A DNA stretch of 64,000 nucleotides, taken from the NCBI GenBank assembly GCA_016703945.1, contig JADJBC010000051.1, forward strand, positions 1 through 64,000, written 5' to 3'. A model generated the notes under the pieces. That model was given only the letters and a program-made list of their open reading frames with translations. It searched no databases and was not told the origin of the DNA. This stretch comes from Candidatus Aalborgicola danicus (GTDB lineage Bacteria > Pseudomonadota > Gammaproteobacteria > Burkholderiales > Burkholderiaceae_C). Below, one piece after another: positions 41,482-48,844 of this stretch; the first letter of the stretch is position 1; each line of letters starts with the position of its first letter. Position numbers and translations under genes: made by a program.

Positions 41482-41560
41482 GCATGGTTTGGGCCGTTGG
41501 TCCCCGCCGATTTCTGGGCGTTTGACAGTATGAGGCGGGGGCCAATGGCTCAAACCATGC
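41482..41560 (+). repeat. Large hairpin element, 27-bp arms (plus-strand RNA)
   Basis: Arms 41482-41508 and 41534-41560 pair at 24 of 27 positions, and the three mismatches are all G-U pairs on the plus strand. The 25-nt loop begins GATTTC and ends GTATGA, as in the unrelated-stem hairpin at 35333-35422 (read on its minus strand). It stands upstream of the nuclease operon, facing away from it. Confidence 0.6.
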
Positions 41561-41610
41561 CGCCAGAAAAGTCGAAACGCTTAGGTAAAGGGTGATCCAG
41601 AGCCTTGTTT

Positions 41611-41667
41611 GCTATAAAAATAGTAGCTGCTTGCGCTTATTCTACGTGGGCTGAAGGTCAATTTGGC
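41611..41667 (+). repeat. Dispersed 57-bp repeat, intergenic copy
   Basis: Reads GCTATAAAAATAGTAGCTGC then TTGCGCTTATTCTACGTGGG, one of the best preserved copies. It is not inside a gene. Confidence 0.75.
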
Positions 41668-41767
41668 ACATAGACTTTTACTCATTCTCCGTAGAATGCG
41701 GTAACACTCAACCCCGGTGTGTGGCCAATGTTGGTGAAGCAAGTCAGGCGGCGACCTCCGTCCTAGG

Positions 41768-43513
41768 TCAGCCGGGACACCCAGCCAGCAGATCTGGCGT
41801 TTTGCCTATCCCTAGATCACACGCAAGACTGGGTAGCGCCGCCACTCCGGGCTCGGCGTGGCGCTGGCCGGTGGCGAAGATAAAGGACAGCACCGCCTGT
41901 TGGTCACTCAATTTGTCGGGGTTTTCCGCCTGCCACCGCGCAAAGGCTTCGCGCAGCGCGGGCTCTTGCTCCAGCATTTCCTGCGCTGTGTCTTCAAACA
42001 CATAGTCCGAAAACGCTTCCTTCTTTTCCAGAATGCTGTTGAAAAAACCCCAGCGGAAAAAACTGTCGTGGGCCTGGGGCTCCAGGGTTTCGACCGCATA
42101 ACGCGCACGGGGCTGATCCAAATGAACCAGTACATCCCCGGCACGGGCCTTCACCGTCGCATCGACGCTGTGCAAAGTCACGCCGTCGTGGAACATATGG
42201 CCTTCGTAAGGTCCGGGACGTGACACCACATCATCGATTTGGTAGACCTGCCCGCTGAGCACCTGATCCTCCGCCAGACGCTCCAACACCACACCGTTCC
42301 ACTGCAGACGGTTTATCACTTCGCGCCAGGACTGGGGAATCAGGTAGCTGCGAGGCGTGGCCACTTCCAGGTCCACCACACAGCGGTTGAACCAGGCGAT
42401 ATCGCGCTCCCAGGGCTGGTTGCGGTCATAGGCCAGACGGAGGTAATTGCCCAGTTGGCTGGGGCGTTGAACGGCGGCATACCCCTTGAACCGGAAGCTG
42501 GCCGGGCGGCTGTAATCCGGCTTCCACAACACCGGCCAGGTGCGCTGGCTGGCCGCTGCCTGCCGCGCAGCGCGGCGCAAGGCTTGAATGGTCGCGCCGT
42601 GTTCCACCGTGTAGGCCAGTACCACCTCCACCAGGGTCCGCAGTGCCGCATACCGGTCGGCAAAAGGCTTGAGCATATGGGTCTCGGGCATGAAGCCGAT
42701 GGTCTGGTGCAGGGCCGCGTAACCGGTGGAGAAGCGCGGCACTTCCAGAAAGTCCTCAATGCCGTCGTCCGGCGTTATCTTGACCGGGTTCACATACGGG
42801 CAGGTGGGCCAGCCGCGCTGCGCCATGGCGCCATAAATGGCCGGCAACATGGCGTCGCGCAACCAGTTACCCAGCGCCCCGCCGAGCTTGTCGGTCTGGG
42901 TGTGGATCAGGGTCATGGTGTACTGATAATCCGCACCGTTGGAGGTATGGGTGTCCACCATCACGTCCGGGTTCCACGCAGTGAAAAATCGGTTGAACAC
43001 CTGGGCGGCCAGGCTGTCGCACTTGATGAAGTCGCGGTTCAAATCCAGGTTGCGGCCATTAGCCCGGAATCCAAAGCCTTCAGGCCCGACCTGGTTGACC
43101 CGAGAGGTGGATTGACGGTTCAAACAACCATCCACGTTGTAGACCGGAATAAACAGGAATACCGTGTTGCCCAGTGCCGCCAACCGTTCGGGCTGGGTGC
43201 AGAAGTCCCGCACCAGGGCCATACAGGCATCTATGCCTTCGGGCTCACCGGGATGGATGCCGTTGTTGTTGAAGAAGATTGGGCGCTGCGCTAGTCTGAT
43301 CGCCTCGCGGTCAAACACGCCGTCTGCGCTGACCAGACCGGCATGCATGGTGATACCGGAATCTGACACGCCAATCGGGAAGAACCGCAGCACCGCCGGG
43401 AAATGGCGGGCCAGGTCTTCATAAAACGTGATGCAGCTGGCCCAATCGGTGGTCTGGTTGTGGTTGCCGCGTTCAAACGGGGTTGGGAAAGCAGGGCTGA
43501 AGTCAGGCGTCAT
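41768..43513 (-). CDS. M14 family zinc carboxypeptidase-like protein
   Basis: A 581-residue protein of the M14 (carboxypeptidase A) superfamily. Zinc ligands are His and Glu of FFNNNGIHPGEPEG and His of MVDTHTSNG; arginine-rich ANGRNLDLNRDF and the catalytic Glu candidate in GFMPETHMLKPF follow. About 250 residues after the catalytic domain form an extra domain. No signal peptide is seen, suggesting a cytoplasmic peptidase or deacylase. The ATG at 43513 is near the end of the upstream TPR gene. Confidence 0.88.
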   Translation of the reverse strand: MTPDFSPAFPTPFERGNHNQTTDWASCITFYEDLARHFPAVLRFFPIGVSDSGITMHAGLVSADGVFDREAIRLAQRPIFFNNNGIHPGEPEGIDACMALVRDFCTQPERLAALGNTVFLFIPVYNVDGCLNRQSTSRVNQVGPEGFGFRANGRNLDLNRDFIKCDSLAAQVFNRFFTAWNPDVMVDTHTSNGADYQYTMTLIHTQTDKLGGALGNWLRDAMLPAIYGAMAQRGWPTCPYVNPVKITPDDGIEDFLEVPRFSTGYAALHQTIGFMPETHMLKPFADRYAALRTLVEVVLAYTVEHGATIQALRRAARQAAASQRTWPVLWKPDYSRPASFRFKGYAAVQRPSQLGNYLRLAYDRNQPWERDIAWFNRCVVDLEVATPRSYLIPQSWREVINRLQWNGVVLERLAEDQVLSGQVYQIDDVVSRPGPYEGHMFHDGVTLHSVDATVKARAGDVLVHLDQPRARYAVETLEPQAHDSFFRWGFFNSILEKKEAFSDYVFEDTAQEMLEQEPALREAFARWQAENPDKLSDQQAVLSFIFATGQRHAEPGVAALPSLACDLGIGKTPDLLAGCPG

Positions 43514-43521
43514 GGGCCGAA

Positions 43522-44694
43522 TTATGACGGCGCCAAACCTGGCATTTTTCCCTGCATTTTCTTGGCGAGGACGGCCACGCCCGGGTCCTTTTGGTTGATC
43601 TTGCGCAGCGCTGCAAGCTGTTTTTCAGCCGCTTCGCGCTTGCCAGCGCGCAAGTAGGCCAACGCAAGGTTGTAATGCACTTCCTCAAAACCCGTGGTCA
43701 GGGACTCTGCCCGCTCCAACGCCGACACAGCGTCCCGCCACTCCCCACCCTGCAACGCCGCTATGCCCTGACCCAGCCAGTAATAGGGGTCCTCGTGCTG
43801 GCGTCGGGTCAACTGGTCGGCGTATTGCTGCGCTTCACCTTGGCGCCCTTGTGCTAACAGCACCCGTTGCATGGCCGCCAACTGGGAATAGGTCGGTTCA
43901 CCCTGGCCCATGGCCTGGCGCAGCAATTTTTCAGCGCCCTGGTAGTGCCCGGTTCTGCCATATAACTGGGCCAGGTTGTTGAGCGCCGGGGTGTAGTCCG
44001 GCGCCAATGCCAAAGCGGCACGGTAATAGGCGTAGGCGTGGTTATGGTTCTTCTGCAGCAGGTATTCGGTAGCCCGGTTGTTGTAAAAACGTGCCAGGAT
44101 CGCGTCCTCCGACAGACGAAGACCCGGGCGCAACGAGCCGCCCTGCGGCTCGAAATCAATCACCAGGCTGCCTGGGCCATAGGTGCTGCCGTTCACCGAC
44201 ACATCGACCTTGTTGCGCACGAACAGGTTGACATGGCCGTTGATCAGTTCGAACCCTTCGCGGCGGTCCATCACCACGGGCACCTGCACCTCTTGCATGG
44301 TGGCCTCGATTCCCAGGAACTTGGCCGCTGAATAGGCCAGGATGGTGAGGGACAGGCAGTCGCCCCGCTTCTCTCGCCAGGTTTGTGATGCGCCGGTGGT
44401 GTGGCCGCTGGTGTAGGCCAGGCGAATGCCGTTGGGGCCGTAGAGGCGGGACAACAGGATGTCCATGCGCCGCTCGGTCGCGAAACCGATCCTGTCGACC
44501 GCCTTGAGGTCTTGCACCAGCGCCGCATCCAGGCCAAAAATGGTTTCACGGGTCTCGGATACCAGCGCCGGCTGGTAATGGAATGCCTGGTCCTGCCATA
44601 AGTCCGCAGAGAGCGAACTGGCGACCTTGTTGCTCGCGCACCCGCCAAGCGCCAACACACAAGCAACAACAACACACAGTTTTTGGTAGCGCAT
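43522..44694 (-). CDS. Transglutaminase-like/TPR lipoprotein
   Basis: A 390-residue envelope protein. The signal ends VVACVLALGGCASNK, Cys19 being lipidated. The middle has a transglutaminase-like region with Cys in REKRGDCLSLTILAYSAAKF and His in ELINGHVNLFVRN. The C-terminal half has tetratricopeptide repeats (YAYYRAALALAPDYTPALNN, LAQLYGRTGHYQGAEKLL, VHYNLALAYLRAGKREAAEK). ATG 44694 has AAGGGG upstream. It may be a scaffold or a peptidase-like protein at the inner face of the outer membrane. M14 gene follows after nine bases. Confidence 0.85.
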   Translation of the reverse strand: MRYQKLCVVVACVLALGGCASNKVASSLSADLWQDQAFHYQPALVSETRETIFGLDAALVQDLKAVDRIGFATERRMDILLSRLYGPNGIRLAYTSGHTTGASQTWREKRGDCLSLTILAYSAAKFLGIEATMQEVQVPVVMDRREGFELINGHVNLFVRNKVDVSVNGSTYGPGSLVIDFEPQGGSLRPGLRLSEDAILARFYNNRATEYLLQKNHNHAYAYYRAALALAPDYTPALNNLAQLYGRTGHYQGAEKLLRQAMGQGEPTYSQLAAMQRVLLAQGRQGEAQQYADQLTRRQHEDPYYWLGQGIAALQGGEWRDAVSALERAESLTTGFEEVHYNLALAYLRAGKREAAEKQLAALRKINQKDPGVAVLAKKMQGKMPGLAPS

Positions 44695-44821
44695 GGCATC
44701 CCCTTGCACAGACTATTTGAACTCCCCGGGTGGAGTATGGACAAGGCCGTCACCAGGGTCAAGCGCCGCCCATAGGGTTGCCCCGCATTTAACAAAGCAT
44801 TTGCTCGGCGAAAATACCAGG

Positions 44822-46579
44822 ATGAGCAAAGTCATTGTTTTCGCCACCCCCGTTTTTATCCTGCTGATCGCACTGGAGTTCATCTGGAGCCGCACACGCG
44901 CCAGCCGTACCGCCGGGCAAACGCCCTACCGCTTGAGCGACACCATCAACAGCATCAGCCTTGGCATGCTCAGCCAACTGGTGGGGGTGCTGAGCAAGTT
45001 GTTCACCATCGGCATCTACACCGTGGCGTTTGGTGCGGTGGCGCTGGTCCCGGCGACAGAGTTTTGGAACACCTGGTACGGCGTGTTGCTGGCACTGGTG
45101 ATGTATGACTTTTGTTACTACTGGCTGCACCGCGCCGGCCATGTGGTGGCTCTGTTTTGGGCAGCCCATGTGGTGCACCACCAGAGCCAGCACTACAACC
45201 TGTCGACCGCCTTGCGCCAGACCTCCAGCGGCTTTTTGTTCGGATGGATTTTTTACCTGCCAATGGCCGTGCTGGGTGTGCCACCCACGGTGTTTGGCAT
45301 CGTGTTACTGATCGACCTGCTCTACCAGTTCTGGGTGCACACCGAGCAGGTGGGCAAGCTGGGCTGGTTTGACCGGGTGTTTTGTTCACCCAGCAACCAC
45401 CGGGTGCACCACGCCGTCAATGACCCTTATATCGACAAGAACTATGGCGGCATCCTGATCCTGTGGGACCGCCTGTTTGGCACGTTTCAAGAAGAACACG
45501 AACCCTGCGTCTACGGCACACGCGGCCCGCTCAATAGCTGGGACCCGCTGTGGGCCAACCTGGAGGTGTACTGGGGCTTGGCCAAGGAATCCTGGCACAC
45601 GCCCAACTGGGGCGACAAGCTGGCACTGTGGTTCAAGCCACCCGGCTGGCAAAGTGCGGCCATGGCGCACGCGCATCCCAAACCGGCTTTCTCACTGGCA
45701 TCGGTCACACACTACAACCCGCCCCTGAGCACCGGACAGCAATGGTTTGCCGCCCTGCAGTTTGTACTGGCCCTGGGCGCGGTCCTGGCCTTTTTGTGGA
45801 ACGCCGATGCCATGTCGGTAGGTGACGCGGCGATCTGGTGTGTAGCTATCGTCTCCGGGTTGTGGGCCACCGGTCGCTTTTTGCAGGGCGAACTGAGCAT
45901 GCTGGAGGTGCTGACCGTGGAATGTGCCGCTTTGGCCACTCTCAGTGGCCAGGGCATGCTGGGCGGCTACATGGTGTTCAAGCCGATGGTTATGTGCCTT
46001 GCTATGTTTTTCGTAGCTACTCGCGCATATTCCACGAGGGCTATCACCCGATTTGATGCATTGCTTTTGCTTGCGCTGGTGTTTTCCCTTGGCGGTGACG
46101 TGTTCCTGATGTTGCCGGGCAACTATTTCATCCCTGGTCTGGCGTCTTTCTTGGTGGCCCACATTTTCTACATCGCCTTGTTCCGCCAGGGCCAGACCTG
46201 GTTTCCCAGCAAACGTGCGCTGCTCGGCGTGCTGGCGGTGGGAGCGGTCATGTACAGCATCGTCTGGGGCGGTTTGACAGACCCGGTGCTCAAGATTGCC
46301 GTCGCCGCTTACGTGACCGTGATCTCGCTGATGGCCGCGCAAGCCATCGGGCGCGCCGGTGCGCTGGGTGATGCCGCCGCACGCCGGGTGGCGCTGGGGG
46401 CCTGCATCTTCATGGTCAGCGACTCGCTGATTGCCATCAACAAGTTTGTAACGCCGGTGGCCTTGTCCTCACTGTGGATTCTGGCGACCTACTACACCGC
46501 ACAAATTTTGATTGTGCACAACGCGCTGTCGAGGGAAAGCGATCAGACCAGTTCGTCGAGGTTCTTACCCAACAAATAG
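44822..46579 (+). CDS. Sterol desaturase/YhhN lysoplasmalogenase fusion
   Basis: A 585-residue membrane protein that joins two families. The first half is a fatty acid hydroxylase/sterol desaturase domain with all histidine boxes (YYWLHRAGHVVALF, AAHVVHHQSQHYNLSTALRQ, SPSNHRVHHAVNDPYID), most like alkylglycerol monooxygenase. The second half, from about residue 345, resembles YhhN/TMEM86 lysoplasmalogenase (VFSLGGDVFLMLPGNYFIPG, FLVAHIFYIALF, ACIFMVSDSLIAINKF). Both parent enzymes act on ether lipids, so one protein could process alkyl or alkenyl ether lipids. ATG 44822. A repeat copy (46001-46057) encodes a loop in the YhhN half. An internally deleted second copy lies at 52845-53215. Confidence 0.87.
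   Translation: MSKVIVFATPVFILLIALEFIWSRTRASRTAGQTPYRLSDTINSISLGMLSQLVGVLSKLFTIGIYTVAFGAVALVPATEFWNTWYGVLLALVMYDFCYYWLHRAGHVVALFWAAHVVHHQSQHYNLSTALRQTSSGFLFGWIFYLPMAVLGVPPTVFGIVLLIDLLYQFWVHTEQVGKLGWFDRVFCSPSNHRVHHAVNDPYIDKNYGGILILWDRLFGTFQEEHEPCVYGTRGPLNSWDPLWANLEVYWGLAKESWHTPNWGDKLALWFKPPGWQSAAMAHAHPKPAFSLASVTHYNPPLSTGQQWFAALQFVLALGAVLAFLWNADAMSVGDAAIWCVAIVSGLWATGRFLQGELSMLEVLTVECAALATLSGQGMLGGYMVFKPMVMCLAMFFVATRAYSTRAITRFDALLLLALVFSLGGDVFLMLPGNYFIPGLASFLVAHIFYIALFRQGQTWFPSKRALLGVLAVGAVMYSIVWGGLTDPVLKIAVAAYVTVISLMAAQAIGRAGALGDAAARRVALGACIFMVSDSLIAINKFVTPVALSSLWILATYYTAQILIVHNALSRESDQTSSSRFLPNK
46001..46057 (+). repeat. Dispersed 57-bp repeat, copy inside the fusion gene
   Basis: Begins GCTATGTTTTTCGTAGCTAC and continues CGCGCATATTCCACGAGGGC. 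Coding strand, and the same translation frame as other in-gene copies. Confidence 0.7.
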
Positions 46580-46712
46580 GGGTCAGATGTGGTGCTTTCA
46601 GCAGCCGACTCTGACGGGTGCTTTAAAGAGTAGACGGCGTCTTCCTGGGCGGAGACCACGCCATCCTGGTTGGTGTCAGCGGCGGCATATCCTGATATGA
46701 ATGACGACCAAG
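46545..46712 (-). pseudogene. EF-hand protein fragment
   Basis: On the minus strand a frame reads GYAAADTNQDGVVSAQEDAV, a perfect EF-hand calcium loop (D-x-N-x-D-G-x-x-S-x-x-E), and then YSLKHPSESAAES and a terminal LLGKNLDELV. A stop lies shortly upstream and there is no start, so it is the tail of a lost EF-hand gene. It overlaps the end of the fusion gene on the other strand. Confidence 0.45.
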
Positions 46713-46739
46713 TTGGCCCTTAAATTGAGACCCAGAGGC

Positions 46740-46754
46740 GTAAATCCGTGTAAA
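46740..46754 (+). promoter_or_regulatory. CpxR-type box (GTAAA-N5-GTAAA)
   Basis: GTAAATCCGTGTAAA matches the E. coli CpxR consensus exactly. It lies 158 bases upstream of the response regulator start and 77 bases before a second box. Confidence 0.6.
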
Positions 46755-46830
46755 AGCCCCAGTTTCAGCTCTGCTGGCAACTGGTTCAGGCGTTCTATCT
46801 TCTTTAGTGGTCAATCGGGGTTAGTGTGGG

Positions 46831-46845
46831 GTAAAACGGGGTAAA
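46831..46845 (+). promoter_or_regulatory. CpxR-type box (GTAAA-N5-GTAAA)
   Basis: GTAAAACGGGGTAAA, again an exact tandem GTAAA pair with five bases between. It is 67 bases upstream of the ATG of the regulator gene, a usual activator position, which suggests autoregulation. Confidence 0.65.
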
Positions 46846-46912
46846 GGACTGCGCACGCGCGCCGTCGCTGACCTACCATCGCAAGATATCAACCACTGTG
46901 ACGCTCCGTGAC

Positions 46913-47605
46913 ATGCCCCGGGTACTACTGATTGACGACGACCATGAATTGCTCGAACTGCTGCGTGACTACCTTCAACGTGACGGTTTTTCCGTGAATT
47001 GCGCATTCGACGGACACACCGGAATCAAAGCCGTTCTCAACGACACGCCAGATATCGTGGTGCTCGATGTGATGATGCCGGGCATTAACGGCATGCAGGT
47101 TCTCACACAGATACGCACATTGAGCCCGGTTCCCGTGCTGATGCTGACCGCCAAGGGAGACGACACCGACCGCATCATGGGCCTGGAGTTCGGCGCCGAT
47201 GACTACGTGGCCAAGCCCTGTACGCCGCGTGAACTCGCGGCGCGGCTGCGGGCCATTCTCAAGCGCTCCCAGTCCACGCCAGCGGAGAAGCCAGATGCGC
47301 GCGCACCTATCACAGTTGGGGCACTTACGCTGTGGCCCGCCAGGCGGCGTGCCCAGTATGCAGGCCTTGAGCTCGCCCTCACGAGCACCGAGTTCAGTTT
47401 GCTCGAAGTGCTGGCTCGCCACGCAGGCGAGGTTGTGAGCAAACAGCAACTCAGCGAGGAGGGCCTGGGGCGTCCCTTGAATCGTTTTGACCGTAGCATC
47501 GATGTCCATGTGAGCAGCATCCGCCAGAAGTTCGGCTTGCTTCCCGATGGAACATCCCCCATCCATACCTTGATCCGCAAGGGTTACCAACTCCTCGTGG
47601 AGTAA
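46913..47605 (+). CDS. cpxR: OmpR-family response regulator (CpxR-like)
   Basis: A 230-residue two-component regulator. The receiver begins PRVLLIDDDHELLELLRDYL with the acidic pair, has the phosphorylated Asp in DIVVLDVMMPGINGMQVL, and ends PVLMLTAKGDDTDRIMGLEF, GADDYVAKPCTPREL. The winged-helix output domain includes LALTSTEFSLLEVLARHAGE and RFDRSIDVHVSSIRQKFG, typical of CpxR. I use ATG 46913; a GTG five codons earlier is possible. The kinase gene starts five bases after its stop. Two CpxR-type boxes in its promoter support a CpxR identity. Confidence 0.9.
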   Translation: MPRVLLIDDDHELLELLRDYLQRDGFSVNCAFDGHTGIKAVLNDTPDIVVLDVMMPGINGMQVLTQIRTLSPVPVLMLTAKGDDTDRIMGLEFGADDYVAKPCTPRELAARLRAILKRSQSTPAEKPDARAPITVGALTLWPARRRAQYAGLELALTSTEFSLLEVLARHAGEVVSKQQLSEEGLGRPLNRFDRSIDVHVSSIRQKFGLLPDGTSPIHTLIRKGYQLLVE

Positions 47606-47610
47606 ATACC

Positions 47611-48721
47611 ATGGGCCGCCTTTTTTGGAAATTTTTCACGGTGTTCTGGATAGCGCAGTTCGCCACATTTTTAGTCACGGGCGTCATGTTTGTAGCGCGG
47701 CCGTCCAATATGGCGAATTTTCCCGATAGACCTCCGATGTCGCAGCGGTCTGCCCCGGATGGTCCGGACCAGGTCAATCCGCGCCGACCTGACGGGAGGC
47801 TGCCGCCGCCGCCCATGTTGATCGCAGCCTTGCTGGTCAGTCTGGCGTTTGCAGCCTGGCTGAGCTGGTATTTCTCGCGCCCCATTCGCACCCTCAACAC
47901 TGCGTTTGAAGCGCTTGCCGACGGAAAGCTGGATACGCGTGTAGGCATCGCAATGGGTTCGCGGCGTGACGAACTGTCCGATTTGGGGAAGGCCTTTGAC
48001 CGCAGCGCTGCCAAGCTTCAAGCGCAGGTAGAGGCACAGCGCCGGCTGCTGCACGACGTGTCCCACGAGTTACGTTCACCCCTTGCGCGGTTGCAAGCCT
48101 GCAGCGACCTGCTGATTCAACAGCCGGACCGTGCCGCAGAGTTGGTGAAACGTGTGGAACGCGAGACGTCGCGCATGGATGCGCTGGTCGGCGAACTGCT
48201 TACCCTGGCCAGGCTGGATTCGGGTGTGCAGCAAAAACGCACTGAATGGATCGACTTGAGTGAAGTGGTTCATAACCTCTGTGTCGACGCGCAGCTGGAG
48301 TTGGAATCCAAGCAATGCGCACTGGACGTGGATGTGCAAGTCGGCGTCACACTGCAAGGCGACGGCGAGTTACTGTACCGTGCGCTAGACAACATTTTGC
48401 GCAAATGCAATCCGGTATACGCCTGCTGGCGCACCCATTGCGGTCAGCTTGCGCCAAGACACAGCGACATCGCAGGCGACCGTTACCATCGCCGACTGCG
48501 GCCCGGGGTTGTCGGCCCAAGATCTCGTTGCCATTTTCGAGCCGTTTTTTCGGAGCGCGCAGGAACCGGACCAAGCGGAGCGCGATGATGGCCAAGGTTA
48601 TGGTCTTGGCTTGGCGATCACTCGCAGCATCATCCACTCACACGACGGCACCGTCGTAGCGCACAACCGTCTGGGAGGTGGTCTGGAAATGCAAGTTAGG
48701 TTGCCTCTGGCACCGTGTTGA
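47611..48721 (+). pseudogene. cpxA: CpxA-like sensor histidine kinase, one frameshift
   Basis: Sensor kinase partner of the upstream regulator. A first membrane helix (FWIAQFATFLVTGVMFVA), a short Pro-rich periplasmic part, a second helix (LIAALLVSLAFAAWLSWYF), HAMP and the phosphoacceptor HDVSHELRSPLARLQ are in one frame. The ATPase domain starts at ELLYRALDNILR, where an extra A in CGCAAATGC near 48402 shifts the frame exactly in the N box; the true continuation would be NAIRYTPAGAPI. The remaining motifs are in the other frame: TIADCGPGLSAQDLVAIFEP and GQGYGLGLAITRSIIHSHDG, ending at 48721. As given it would make a kinase without an ATP site. A 1-base sequence error is quite possible. Confidence 0.87.
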
Positions 48722-48844
48722 GCGTGCGCAAGGCGGCATCGTGGCTCAGGCCCGCCGACGCTGCACGGCATACGCGATCTGTTTGACGTTCAGTCCGTGA
48801 TGATAAGAAACTTCCAGGCGAGCGTATCGCCTTGAACCTGCAAG

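Larger units (their letters stand above)
41243..41767. other. Intergenic stretch with hairpin and repeat copy
   Basis: About 525 bases between the nuclease operon and the M14 peptidase gene. It holds the large hairpin at 41482-41560 and a dispersed repeat copy at 41611-41667. A 58-codon frame (41419-41595) runs through the hairpin and is probably its by-product. The operon promoter should lie in 41243-41420. Confidence 0.5.

Noticed and set aside
41419..41595. A 58-codon frame upstream of the M14 gene.
   Set aside because: It runs through the 27-bp hairpin, so its sequence is explained by the palindrome; no ribosome site or family match.
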